Shown here: in pieces, positions 33,309 through 42,345 of the stretch
How the letters are laid out: each line of letters starts with the position of its first letter
Position numbering within the stretch: the first letter of the stretch is position 1
Source: an uncultured Oscillospiraceae bacterium
GTDB lineage: Bacteria; Bacillota; Clostridia; Oscillospirales; Oscillospiraceae
Reading direction: 5' to 3'
NCBI GenBank assembly: GCA_944385395.1
Contig: CALWXA010000100.1
Span: forward strand, 1-64,000
DNA: 64,000 nucleotides
Program-made: the position numbers and the translations under genes
Notes under the pieces: model-generated
Seen by the model: the letters and a program-made list of their open reading frames with translations, nothing else
Databases searched by the model: none
Told to the model about the DNA's origin: nothing

Positions 33309-34187
33309 TTGGTCAGAAGTATGACCGGCTATGGCCGGGCCCGTGAGATGCGGGGCGGCCGGGACATCACGGTGGAGGTCCGTTCGGTGAATAACCGCTA
33401 TCTGGACTGCACGGTGAAGATGCCCCGCAGCTATATCTTTGCTGAGGATGCCATGAAGGCCCGGGTGCAGAAGGCCATTTCCCGGGGAAAGGTGGATGTA
33501 TTTGTTACCATCGATACCACCGCTGCCGATGTCAGTGTGGTGGAAGTGAATGAGCCCCTGGCCCGCAGCTATCATCAGGCCCTGCTGCAGATCCGCGATA
33601 CCCTGGGCCTGGAAGGGGAAATCACGGCATCTACCATCGCCAAGTTTCCGGATGTGCTGACGGTGACCCGTCGGGAAGAGGATCTGGACAGTGTGGCGGA
33701 GGATATCTGCCAGGTACTGGATCAGGCCCTGGCGGCCTACGGGCAGATGCGTGAAGTGGAGGGCGCCCGGCTGGCAGAGGATATCGCCGGTCGTGTTACG
33801 CTCATTGAAGACGTGGTGACCAAGGTGGAAGAGCGCTCGCCCCAGACGGTGGCGGAATACCGGGCCCGTCTGGAAAGCAAGATGGCAGAGGTGCTGCAGT
33901 CCACCACCATCGACGAGAACCGTATCTTGCTTGAGGCAGCTATTTTTGCCGATAAAGTAGCGGTGGACGAGGAGACGGTGCGTCTGCGCAGCCACATTGC
34001 TCAGCTGCGCAGCATGCTGCAAAGCGATGCGCCTGTGGGCCGAAAGCTGGACTTCCTGATCCAGGAGGTAAACCGGGAGTGTAATACCATCGGTTCCAAG
34101 TGCAACGATCTGACCATCGCTCAGGACGTGGTGGATATGAAGGCCCAGGTAGAGAAAATCCGGGAGCAGGTACAGAACATCGAATAG
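33309..34187 (+). CDS. yicC: YicC family endoribonuclease-like protein
   Basis: A 292-residue YicC/YloC protein. The diagnostic N-terminus SMTGYGRA lies near residues 3-10. [13 protein letters not shown] near 22-34 and the C-terminal [19 protein letters not shown] region near 251-269 are also typical. Recent work on homologues supports RNase activity on structured RNA. I chose the TTG at 33309 since AAGGGG precedes it by 8 bases and it gives family length; ATG at 33318 would lose three residues. It opens the conserved yicC-remA-gmk-rpoZ-priA block. Confidence 0.9.
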   Translation: MVRSMTGYGRAREMRGGRDITVEVRSVNNRYLDCTVKMPRSYIFAEDAMKARVQKAISRGKVDVFVTIDTTAADVSVVEVNEPLARSYHQALLQIRDTLGLEGEITASTIAKFPDVLTVTRREEDLDSVAEDICQVLDQALAAYGQMREVEGARLAEDIAGRVTLIEDVVTKVEERSPQTVAEYRARLESKMAEVLQSTTIDENRILLEAAIFADKVAVDEETVRLRSHIAQLRSMLQSDAPVGRKLDFLIQEVNRECNTIGSKCNDLTIAQDVVDMKAQVEKIREQVQNIE

Positions 34188-34197
34188 GAGGCGCAGC

Positions 34198-34458
34198 ATG
34201 GAGCTCATCAATATTGGCTTTGGCAATCTGGTTTCTGCCGGACGGCTGCTGGCCTTGGTAAGCCCTGATTCGGCGCCTATCAAGCGGCTGATCCAGGAAT
34301 CCCGGGACCGTGGAATGCTCATTGACGCCACCTATGGCCGCAAGACGGCATCGGTGCTGATTATGGACAGCGACCATGTGGTGCTTTCGGCGCTGCCGCT
34401 GGAGAAGCTGGCGCCCCGGCTGGGCCTGGAAAATCTGAGTGAGGATGAAGAAGCATGA
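34198..34458 (+). CDS. remA: RemA/DUF370 family regulator
   Basis: An 86-residue DNA-binding protein of the RemA family, which activates matrix genes in B. subtilis. It starts [10 protein letters not shown], with [26 protein letters not shown] near residues 26-50 in two overlapping conserved parts. The C-terminus is acidic. It overlaps gmk by 4 bases. In most Clostridia it is a general nucleoid-type regulator, and the target here is unknown. Confidence 0.92.
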   Translation: MELINIGFGNLVSAGRLLALVSPDSAPIKRLIQESRDRGMLIDATYGRKTASVLIMDSDHVVLSALPLEKLAPRLGLENLSEDEEA

Positions 34459-35045
34459 GAGGTAAGACCTTTATTATCTCCGGCCCTTCCGGTGTGGGAA
34501 AGAGCACGGTGCTCCAGGCACTGATGCAGCGGCGGGATCTGTACTTTTCCGTTTCCGCCACCACCCGCACGCCCCGGCCGGGTGAAGTGGACGGCGTGCA
34601 TTACCATTTTGTGGATACTGCCGCTTTTCAGGAAATGATCGATGCAGATGCATTGCTGGAATATGCCCAATATGTGGGCAATTACTATGGTACTCCCAAG
34701 CGGTACGTGGATGAGGCCATGGATGCCGGCCGGGACGTGATCCTGGACATTGAGGTGCAGGGTGCCCATCAAGTGTGTGGGAAGCGGCCGGAAACGGTGC
34801 GGATCTTCATTGCACCGCCCTCCTGGGCGGAGCTGGAGCGCCGTCTTGCCAGCCGTGGTACCGATTCACCGGAAAAAATCGCTCAGCGTCTGCAGCGGGC
34901 CCGGGAAGAGGTAGCCTGCGCGGCGGATTACGATTACTTTGTGATCAATGACTGTGTGGAAACTGCGGCGGCGGAGCTGGATGCCATCATCTGCGCTGAG
35001 CATTGCCGCCCGGCAGACCGCATGGCTTTACTTCAAAACGATTGA
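34455..35045 (+). CDS. gmk: Guanylate kinase
   Basis: A 196-residue GMP kinase. The P-loop is [10 protein letters not shown] near residues 7-16. [19 protein letters not shown] near 33-51 is the GMP-binding region, and [11 protein letters not shown] near 97-107 is also conserved. It completes GTP synthesis downstream of the IMP dehydrogenase and GMP synthase steps. It begins inside the remA stop. Confidence 0.96.
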   Translation: MRGKTFIISGPSGVGKSTVLQALMQRRDLYFSVSATTRTPRPGEVDGVHYHFVDTAAFQEMIDADALLEYAQYVGNYYGTPKRYVDEAMDAGRDVILDIEVQGAHQVCGKRPETVRIFIAPPSWAELERRLASRGTDSPEKIAQRLQRAREEVACAADYDYFVINDCVETAAAELDAIICAEHCRPADRMALLQND

Positions 35046-35091
35046 TTTTATCAGACCTGCCTGAAAGGCAGAAGAAAGGACGTGTTGCATT

Positions 35092-35307
35092 ATGATGCTG
35101 TATCCCGCAATGAACAAACTGACCGAGCATATCCCCAACCGCTATATGATGGTGAACGTGGTAGCCCGCCGTGCCCGTCAGATCGCCTCCGAGGCGGAGC
35201 TGAAGGGGGAACACCTGGAAGATAAGCCGGTGACCCTGGCTATCCGTGAGGTGGCAGACGGCAAGTTCGAGGCCAGCGCCATCGATACTGCGATCGTAGA
35301 AAAATAA
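35092..35307 (+). CDS. rpoZ: RNA polymerase omega subunit
   Basis: A 71-residue omega subunit that helps assemble the beta' subunit. NRYMMVNVVARRARQI near residues 17-32 is the core signature, and KPVTLAIREV near 45-54 follows. AAAGGA precedes the ATG, with a second ATG one codon later. It follows gmk, as in most Firmicutes. Confidence 0.94.
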   Translation: MMLYPAMNKLTEHIPNRYMMVNVVARRARQIASEAELKGEHLEDKPVTLAIREVADGKFEASAIDTAIVEK

Positions 35308-35335
35308 AGTAAAACCATAAGAAGGGGGTATGTGG

Positions 35336-37765
35336 ATGCCGCAGATCGCCAAAATCGCCGTTTCGGCGGCCACATACGCCATTGATAAACCTTATGACTA
35401 TTTGCTGCCGGAATCGTTGAGCGCCGCAGTGGGCTGCCGGGTTCTGGTGCCTTTCGGCCGGGGAAACCGCACCTGTGAAGGGATGATTCTCTCCCTTTCC
35501 CAGGGCGTGCCCCAGGGGCCGCTGAAGGCTGTACGGCAGGTGCTGGACGAGGAGCCGGTGCTGTCGCAAAAGCAGATGAAGCTGGCCCTTTGGATGTGCC
35601 AGCGCTACTTCTGCACTTTTTACGATGCGCTGCACACCATTTTGCCGGCAGGGGTGTGGTACAGTTACCGGGAGAGCTGGCAGCTGTGCGATGCACAGAC
35701 GTGGGACGACCTCCCGGAGCGGGAGGCGTCCATTTGTCGTTTTTTGCACTCCGGTGCCCGGGATACGGAGGAACTGAAAGAAACCTTCGGCCCGGATGTC
35801 CCGCTGCTGCTGCGCCGCCTGATGGCAAAAGGGAAGGTTGCGGTGCATACCACCGGTAATCAGAAGATCCATGACAAGGTAGTGGAATTTGCTTCTCTGA
35901 GCATTCCCGCCGAGGATGCCTTGGCAGAAGCTGCCAAGCGCCGCAGATCCGCCCCCCGGCAATACGATGCCGTGGCCTTTCTGGCGGGCTGCGGGGAGAC
36001 GGCGGTGCATGAACTGTGCTATTTCACCGGCGTGACACGTCAGGGCCTGCGCCGTCTGGAACAGCTGAGGCTTTTGTCTTTGCGGCAGGAGGAGACCTAC
36101 CGGATCTCTTCTCAGGAAATGACAGTAAAGGCAGAACCCATTACACTCAATCCCCAGCAGCAGCAAGCCTATGAAACGGTCCTGGCCCAGGTAGACGGGG
36201 GACAGGCCGGTGTGACACTGCTGCAGGGCGTTACCGGCAGCGGTAAGACGCTGGTGTATATCAAGCTGGCCCAGGCGCTTTTGGAGCGTGGCCGGACGGT
36301 GATGATCCTGGTGCCGGAAATTGCGCTGACGCCCCAGATGATGGCCCGGTTTTCCGCCTATTTCGGCGATCAGGTTGCGCTGCTCCACAGCGGATTGCGC
36401 CTGACGGAGCGCTATGACCAGTATAAGCGCATCCGACGGGGTGAGGCCCGGGTGGTGCTGGGTACCCGCTCGGCGGTCTTTGCACCTCTGGAGCAGCTGG
36501 GGCTCATCGTTCTGGACGAGGAGCAGGAGAGCTCCTATGAGTCGGAATCGGCGCCGTGCTACCATGCCCGGGACATCGCCAAGTACCGCTGCGCCATGGA
36601 GGGTGCCCGGCTGCTGCTGGGCAGCGCCACGCCTACTGTGGAGTCGGCATATTTTGCCCGCCAGGGTGACTATCAGCTGCTGGAGCTGACGGAGCGCTAT
36701 AATCAAAAACAGCTGCCCCGGGTGATCCTGGCCGACCTCCGGCAGGAACTGCGCCAGGGGAATACGGGAACCATCAGCCGCAGTCTCCAGCAGGAGCTGG
36801 AGCGGAACATCCGCAGCGGAGAACAGAGCATTCTGTTCCTGAACCGCCGCGGCAGCAGCCGTCAGCTGCTGTGCCCGGAATGCGGCTATGCACCTCAGTG
36901 TCCCCGCTGCAGCAGTTATCTGACGTACCATTCCGCCAACGGGCGGCTGATGTGCCACTATTGCGGCTATTCCCAGCCGGCCCGAGAGGAGTGCCCGGAG
37001 TGCGGCGGACGGATGAAGCATATCGGCATCGGTACCCAGAAGGTGGAAGAGGAACTCCACCGTCTGTTTCCCGGTGTGGAAGTGCTGCGGATGGACGCCG
37101 ATACCGTAGGCGGCGGACATGAGAAGATCCTGCGGGAATTTGAACAGCGACAAGTACCCATCCTGCTGGGCACCCAGATGGTGGCCAAGGGATTGGATTT
37201 TGATAACGTGACGCTGGTAGGCGTCCTGGCGGCAGATCTGTCGCTGTATGTGGACCATTACCGGGCGGCGGAGCGTACCTTTTCGCTGCTGACCCAGGTG
37301 GTGGGCCGGGCCGGACGTGGAGAACGGGAAGGCCGGGCGGTGATCCAGACCTATACGCCGGACAACGATGTGATCGCTGCCGCTGCCCGGCAGGATTATG
37401 AGAGCTTTTACCGAAACGAGATCCGGATGCGGCGGCTCCGCCGGGAACCGCCTTTTTGCGACCAGTTTGTCATCACCGTTACCGGAGCGGAGGAAAGCGC
37501 CGTGCGTCTGGCCTGCGCCCGGGTGCAGGACGGCCTGGCAGAAACGGCCGGAGCACCCCAGTACAGGGACCTGGACTGGGAGATCCTGGGCCCGGCTCCG
37601 GCGGTGATCGTCAAGATCAATAACCGCTACCGCTACCGTGTGACGGTGGTGGGGAAGAACGATAAAACACTGCGGCAGGTCATCGCCGCTTATCTGCGCA
37701 GCTTTGCCCAGCGCAGTGAGAACCGGCATTTACAGATCCATGCCGACTGCAATCTGATGAACTAA
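35336..37765 (+). CDS. priA: Primosomal protein N' (replication restart helicase PriA)
   Basis: An 809-residue helicase that reloads the replisome at stalled forks. An N-terminal DNA-binding domain (about 1-110) precedes helicase motifs with Walker A GVTGSGKT near residues 298-305 and DEEQ near 394-397. A zinc-binding insertion has cysteine pairs (CPEC, CPRC, CHYC, CPEC) near 510-560. A C-terminal helicase lobe contains QMVAKGLDFDNVTLVGV near 616-632. I chose the ATG at 35336 because GGGGG lies 7 bases upstream. coaBC, normally just before priA in B. subtilis, is absent. Confidence 0.96.
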   Translation: MPQIAKIAVSAATYAIDKPYDYLLPESLSAAVGCRVLVPFGRGNRTCEGMILSLSQGVPQGPLKAVRQVLDEEPVLSQKQMKLALWMCQRYFCTFYDALHTILPAGVWYSYRESWQLCDAQTWDDLPEREASICRFLHSGARDTEELKETFGPDVPLLLRRLMAKGKVAVHTTGNQKIHDKVVEFASLSIPAEDALAEAAKRRRSAPRQYDAVAFLAGCGETAVHELCYFTGVTRQGLRRLEQLRLLSLRQEETYRISSQEMTVKAEPITLNPQQQQAYETVLAQVDGGQAGVTLLQGVTGSGKTLVYIKLAQALLERGRTVMILVPEIALTPQMMARFSAYFGDQVALLHSGLRLTERYDQYKRIRRGEARVVLGTRSAVFAPLEQLGLIVLDEEQESSYESESAPCYHARDIAKYRCAMEGARLLLGSATPTVESAYFARQGDYQLLELTERYNQKQLPRVILADLRQELRQGNTGTISRSLQQELERNIRSGEQSILFLNRRGSSRQLLCPECGYAPQCPRCSSYLTYHSANGRLMCHYCGYSQPAREECPECGGRMKHIGIGTQKVEEELHRLFPGVEVLRMDADTVGGGHEKILREFEQRQVPILLGTQMVAKGLDFDNVTLVGVLAADLSLYVDHYRAAERTFSLLTQVVGRAGRGEREGRAVIQTYTPDNDVIAAAARQDYESFYRNEIRMRRLRREPPFCDQFVITVTGAEESAVRLACARVQDGLAETAGAPQYRDLDWEILGPAPAVIVKINNRYRYRVTVVGKNDKTLRQVIAAYLRSFAQRSENRHLQIHADCNLMN

Positions 37766-37788
37766 AGAGGAAATCGAGGTAACGTGAC

Positions 37789-38292
37789 ATGGCTTTGAGA
37801 AACATTGTCAAGCAGGGCGACGAATGCCTGCAGAAGGTATGCCGCCCCGTAACGGAATTCAATGCGCACCTCCATGAACTGCTGGACGATCTGGCGGAAA
37901 CGCTGGTGGATTCCGGCGGCGTAGGCCTTGCCGCCCCCCAGGTGGGTGTGCTGCGCCGGGTCTGCGTGGTGATGAATGAGGATGAGGAGATCATCGAGCT
38001 GGTGAACCCGGAGATCATCGCCGCAGAAGGCGAGCAGACGGGCCTGGAAGGCTGTCTCAGCGTTCCGGGTCGGTATGGCATCGTTACCCGCCCGTATCTG
38101 GTGCGGGTCCGTGCCCAGGATCGGGACGGTAATTTCTTCGAAGTAGAGGACGAGGATCTGACGGCCCGGTGCTTCTGCCATGAGCTGGAGCATCTGGACG
38201 GCCACCTGTTCGTGGAGCGGGCAGAGAAGATGCTCTCCGACGAGGAACTGGAGGAATATATCCGCCGCATGGAAGAAGAGGACGAGGAATAA
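37789..38292 (+). CDS. def: Peptide deformylase
   Basis: A 167-residue metalloprotease that removes the N-formyl group from new proteins. The three motifs are GVGLAAPQVG near residues 44-53, EGCLS at 87-91 (metal ligand Cys89) and the HExxH sequence at 131-135 (HELEH). A C-terminal run of acidic residues is unusual but not diagnostic. It overlaps fmt by one base; the pair handle the two ends of formyl-methionine use. Confidence 0.96.
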   Translation: MALRNIVKQGDECLQKVCRPVTEFNAHLHELLDDLAETLVDSGGVGLAAPQVGVLRRVCVVMNEDEEIIELVNPEIIAAEGEQTGLEGCLSVPGRYGIVTRPYLVRVRAQDRDGNFFEVEDEDLTARCFCHELEHLDGHLFVERAEKMLSDEELEEYIRRMEEEDEE

Positions 38293-39212
38293 TGCGTATT
38301 TTGTTTATGGGCACGCCGGATTTTGCAGTGGCATCCCTGCGCCGCTTGGTGGAGGATGGCCATGAGATCTGCGGTGTGTTTACCCAGCCGGATAAACCCA
38401 AGAACCGGGGCATGAAGATGACCTTTTCGCCTGTAAAGGAATATGCCTTAACGCAGAATCTTCCGGTGTATCAGCCGGTGACCATGAAAGACGGCACGGC
38501 GCTGGAGACCTGCCGGCAGCTGGCGCCGGAGCTCATCGTGGTGGCGGCCTATGGCCGGATTCTGCCGGAGGAGCTGCTGCAGGTGCCTCCGTACGGGTCC
38601 ATCAATGTCCACTCCTCAGTGCTGCCCAAGTATCGGGGTGCTGCGCCCATCAACTGGGCCATTCTCAACGGGGAACAGGAGACCGGCGTTACCATCATGT
38701 ATATGGCAAAGGAGCTGGACGCCGGGGACATCATCCATTGTCTGAAAACCCCCATCGATCCGGAGGAAACGGCCCAGGAGCTGACGGAGCGCCTGGCGCT
38801 GCTGGGGGCTCAGGCTCTGGCGGAGACGGTGGATCTGCTGCAGACGGGCAAAGCGGTGCGCACGCCTCAGGATCACAGCGCCCAGACCTATGCGCCCATG
38901 CTCAGCAAAGCCCTTTCCCCAATGGACTGGAATTGTCCGGCGCTGGCGCTTCATAACCAGGTCCGGGGCCTGATCCCTTGGCCCTGCGCCAGCACCGTGC
39001 TGGGGGGCAAGCAGGTAAAGGTATTCCGGACGGAACTGGGCGGCAAGACCGCCGCTGCGCCCGGTACTGTTGTGGCTGCCGGTAAGCAGGGCATCGAAGT
39101 GGCCTGCGGCGACGGGCAGACCCTGCGCATCACCCAGCTCCAGGCGGAAGGCGGCAAGCGTATGGCTGCGGCGGATTATCTCCGGGGCCACAGCGTGCAG
39201 GTGGGCGTATGA
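38292..39212 (+). CDS. fmt: Methionyl-tRNA formyltransferase
   Basis: A 306-residue enzyme that formylates initiator Met-tRNA with 10-formyl-THF. FMGTPDFAVASLRRL near residues 4-18 and the HSSVLPKYRGAAPINWAI region near 108-125 are present, with the catalytic asparagine-histidine-aspartate set in the usual places. A C-terminal RNA-binding domain (about 205-306) follows. The formyl donor can come from the fhs product at the end of this window. Confidence 0.95.
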   Translation: MRILFMGTPDFAVASLRRLVEDGHEICGVFTQPDKPKNRGMKMTFSPVKEYALTQNLPVYQPVTMKDGTALETCRQLAPELIVVAAYGRILPEELLQVPPYGSINVHSSVLPKYRGAAPINWAILNGEQETGVTIMYMAKELDAGDIIHCLKTPIDPEETAQELTERLALLGAQALAETVDLLQTGKAVRTPQDHSAQTYAPMLSKALSPMDWNCPALALHNQVRGLIPWPCASTVLGGKQVKVFRTELGGKTAAAPGTVVAAGKQGIEVACGDGQTLRITQLQAEGGKRMAAADYLRGHSVQVGV

Positions 39213-40540
39213 AAGAAAAAGCAAACGCCCGTCAGACGGCGCTGGAAGTGCTGATGCAGGTGGATCGGGCCAATGCATGGTCCGATGGAAGCCTGAAGCG
39301 CACCATTGCCAAAAATCAACTGGACAGCCGGGATGCGGCGTTGGCCGCCCGGCTGAGCTACGGCGTGATCCAGAACCGGATGCTGCTGGATTACTATATC
39401 AGCTGCTACTGCACCCAGAAGGCGGAGCGGCTGGAACCGGTGATCCGGAACATCCTGCGACTGGGGGGCTACCAGATCCTGTTTATGGACAAGATCCCCC
39501 ACCGTGCGGCGGTGAACGAAGCGGTGGAGATGACCAAGGCCGCCGGCCGGCCCAAGGCGGCGGGCATGGTCAATGCCGTACTGCGGAAATTCGTGACCAA
39601 CTGGATGAATATGCCGGATCTGCCCCAGGGTACCACAGCGGAGTATCTCTCGGTGCGGTACAGCCATCCCAAATGGCTGGTGCAGCGCCTGGTGGATCTG
39701 CTGGGTGCCGAGGAGGCGGAAGGGTATCTGAAGCTGAACAACGAGCCGGTGCCCACCACCATCCAGACCAACTATCTGAAGACCACGCCGGAAGCGCTGG
39801 AAAAGGAGCTTCGTCAATGCGGCGTCACGGTGGAAGCCCATCCATGGCTGCCGGGCTGTTTCAACGTCAGCGGTACCGGGGATCTGGAACTGCTGCCCGC
39901 TTTTCAGGACGGCCTCTTCCTGGTACAGGATGCGGCGGCCCGGCTGGTGGCAGTGGCAGCCGCTCCGGGACCGGAGGATAAGGTGCTGGACGTCTGCGCT
40001 GCACCGGGAGGTAAATCCTTTGCCCTGGCCATTGACCAGCGGGATGCCGGACAGATCGTTTCCTGCGACATCCATCCCCACAAGCTGAAGCTGGTGGAGA
40101 ATGGAGCTGCCCGGCTGGGCATCAACAGCATCCGGGCGGTGCTGGCCGATGGGCGGGAGCATCATGCGGCCTGGGAACAGGCTGCGGACCTGGTGGTGGC
40201 GGACGTGCCCTGCTCGGGTCTGGGGATTATCCGGAAAAAACCGGATATCCGCTATAAGAATCCCAAGGAATTGGCGCAGCTGCCGGCGATTCAGCTGGAT
40301 ATTCTGGAGAATGCATCTACCTATGTGCGGCCCGGCGGCGTGCTGGTCTATTCCACCTGTACCTTGCTGCCGGAGGAAAACCAGGATGTGACGGAGGAAT
40401 TTCTGGCCCGGCACATCGACTTTCAGCGTGAAGCATTCACCCTGCCGTTGCCGGTGGGCCCCAGCAGCGGACATCTGACCCTGTGGCCCCAGCGGCTGGG
40501 GACAGACGGATTTTATATCTGCCGGATGCGCAGGAAATGA
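39209..40540 (+). CDS. rsmB: 16S rRNA (cytosine-967-C5)-methyltransferase
   Basis: A 443-residue RNA methyltransferase. An N-terminal NusB-like domain (about 1-140) precedes a SAM-binding Rossmann domain with VCAAPGGKSFALA near residues 263-275. The motif IV cysteine is in DVPCSGLG (C335) and the catalytic cysteine in YSTCTLLPEEN (C384). It overlaps fmt by 4 bases. Confidence 0.93.
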   Translation: MKEKANARQTALEVLMQVDRANAWSDGSLKRTIAKNQLDSRDAALAARLSYGVIQNRMLLDYYISCYCTQKAERLEPVIRNILRLGGYQILFMDKIPHRAAVNEAVEMTKAAGRPKAAGMVNAVLRKFVTNWMNMPDLPQGTTAEYLSVRYSHPKWLVQRLVDLLGAEEAEGYLKLNNEPVPTTIQTNYLKTTPEALEKELRQCGVTVEAHPWLPGCFNVSGTGDLELLPAFQDGLFLVQDAAARLVAVAAAPGPEDKVLDVCAAPGGKSFALAIDQRDAGQIVSCDIHPHKLKLVENGAARLGINSIRAVLADGREHHAAWEQAADLVVADVPCSGLGIIRKKPDIRYKNPKELAQLPAIQLDILENASTYVRPGGVLVYSTCTLLPEENQDVTEEFLARHIDFQREAFTLPLPVGPSSGHLTLWPQRLGTDGFYICRMRRK

Positions 40541-40549
40541 GGAAAGACC

Positions 40550-41587
40550 ATGACCGATATCAAAGCCATGACATTGGAGGAGATCACCCAAAGCTGCCGG
40601 CAGATGGGGCAGCCTGCCTTCCGGGGCAAGCAGATCTTCTCCTGGCTCCATAAAGGTGTGCGCTCTTTTGATGAAATGAGCAATCTGCCCCTTGCCCTGC
40701 GGGAAAAGCTGGCGGCGGAGTTTACCATCACCGTGCCCCGGGTAGCCCGGAAGCAGGTGTCTCAGCTGGATGGCACCATCAAATATCTCTGGGAGCTGGC
40801 GGACGGCAACTGCATCGAAACGGTGCTCATGGCATATCACCACGGCAATACAGTCTGCATTTCTTCCCAGGTGGGCTGCCGGATGGGCTGTACCTTCTGT
40901 GCTTCCACGCTGGCCGGGAAAGTCCGGAACCTCCGGGCTTCGGAAATGGTGGACCAGGTGCTCTTTACCCAGCTGGACAGCGGACGGGAGATCTCCAACA
41001 TCGTGCTTATGGGTATCGGTGAGCCCCTGGACAATATGGATGAGGTGCTGCGTTTTCTGGAACTCATCAATCACCCGGATGGAATGCACATCGGCATGCG
41101 CCATATCAGCCTGTCCACCTGTGGCGTGGTACCGGGGATCCGGCGACTGGCAGAACTGGAGCTGCAGCTGACGCTGTCGGTTTCCCTCCATGCGCCGGAC
41201 AGTGAGACCCGTTCCCGGATCATGCCGGTGAACCGGGCCTATGATGTAGAGGAGCTGTTTGCTGCCTGCCACGACTATTTCCGGAAAACCGGGCGGCGGA
41301 TCTCCTTTGAATACGCCATGATCGACGGCGTCAACGATCACGACTGGCAGGCGGATCTGCTCTCCAGCCGCATCGCCGGTATGCCGGGCCATGTGAACCT
41401 GATCCCCCTGAACAATGTGGTGGAAAGTCCGTTCCGGCCCAGCAAGCGGACGGCTGCCTTTCAAAAACGACTGGAATCCCATGGCGTGACGGCCACTGTC
41501 CGCCGCAGCCTGGGTGGAGATATCGACGCATCCTGCGGCCAGCTGCGCCGCAAGGCCATGGAGGAAGGAGCGAACCTTCAGCAATGA
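40550..41587 (+). CDS. rlmN: 23S rRNA (adenine-2503-C2)-methyltransferase (radical SAM)
   Basis: A 345-residue radical-SAM enzyme that methylates A2503 in the peptidyl-transferase centre. The iron-sulfur ligands are C110, C114 and C117 (CRMGCTFC). GEPLDNMDEVL near residues 158-168 lies in the SAM-binding core. Further catalytic cysteines are near the C-terminus (DIDASCGQL) and in the LSTCGVVPG stretch. It overlaps the phosphatase gene by 4 bases. Confidence 0.95.
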   Translation: MTDIKAMTLEEITQSCRQMGQPAFRGKQIFSWLHKGVRSFDEMSNLPLALREKLAAEFTITVPRVARKQVSQLDGTIKYLWELADGNCIETVLMAYHHGNTVCISSQVGCRMGCTFCASTLAGKVRNLRASEMVDQVLFTQLDSGREISNIVLMGIGEPLDNMDEVLRFLELINHPDGMHIGMRHISLSTCGVVPGIRRLAELELQLTLSVSLHAPDSETRSRIMPVNRAYDVEELFAACHDYFRKTGRRISFEYAMIDGVNDHDWQADLLSSRIAGMPGHVNLIPLNNVVESPFRPSKRTAAFQKRLESHGVTATVRRSLGGDIDASCGQLRRKAMEEGANLQQ

Positions 41588-42315
41588 GGATTTGGGGAAT
41601 TACCGATACCGGCCTGGTACGTCAGGAAAATCAGGACGCCTACGAGGTGCGCACGGTGGGAAGCTACACCGTGGCACTGGTATGTGACGGCATGGGCGGT
41701 ACCACCGGCGGCCGGCTGGCAAGTGCCCTGGCGCTGGATACATTTATCAAGGTGATGGAGCAGGGATTGACGGAGCATATGCCCGTGCCCCGGATTCAGG
41801 AACTGATCCATCAGGGCGTGGCCCAGGCCAATGGGGTCATCCGCCAGCGGGCCCAGGAAGATCCGGCGCGCCAGCATATGGGTACTACCCTGGTGGCAGC
41901 CATCGCTACCCATGAGCGGCTGGTGGTGGCCAATGTAGGTGACAGCCGGGCCTATCATATCGGGCCCAGAGGCATCTGGCGGATTACCCGGGACCACTCC
42001 GTGGTGGAGAATATGGTCCAGCGTGGTGACATTACGCCGGAGGAGGCCAGACGTCATCCGCAGCGCAACCTCATTACCCGTGCCCTGGGGCCGGATCCTA
42101 CGGTCCAGGCGGATGTGTTTCAAATGCCCTGGCAGCAGGGAGAATATATTTTGTTGTGTTCCGACGGATTGGTCAATACGGTTTCAGATCAGGAAATTTT
42201 GTTTGAAGTCCTCCATAACGGAGAGGCGGACACCTGCCTGGATCGCCTGCTGGCATTGTCCAAGCAGCGTGGGGCTCCGGATAACGTGACGGCAGTCCTG
42301 CTGATGAACCTGTAA
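41584..42315 (+). CDS. prpC: PP2C-type Ser/Thr protein phosphatase (PrpC/Stp)
   Basis: A 243-residue PPM phosphatase that reverses the PASTA kinase encoded next. Metal-binding aspartates are in RQENQDAY near residues 13-20, VCDGMGG near 35-41 and NVGDSRAY near 118-125, plus the C-terminal GAPDNVTAVL near 229-238. The kinase-phosphatase pair controls cell-wall growth and other stress or developmental processes in Firmicutes. Confidence 0.95.
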   Translation: MRIWGITDTGLVRQENQDAYEVRTVGSYTVALVCDGMGGTTGGRLASALALDTFIKVMEQGLTEHMPVPRIQELIHQGVAQANGVIRQRAQEDPARQHMGTTLVAAIATHERLVVANVGDSRAYHIGPRGIWRITRDHSVVENMVQRGDITPEEARRHPQRNLITRALGPDPTVQADVFQMPWQQGEYILLCSDGLVNTVSDQEILFEVLHNGEADTCLDRLLALSKQRGAPDNVTAVLLMNL

Positions 42316-42345
42316 CAGTCAACAAGACGAAAGGAACGGTCAGAT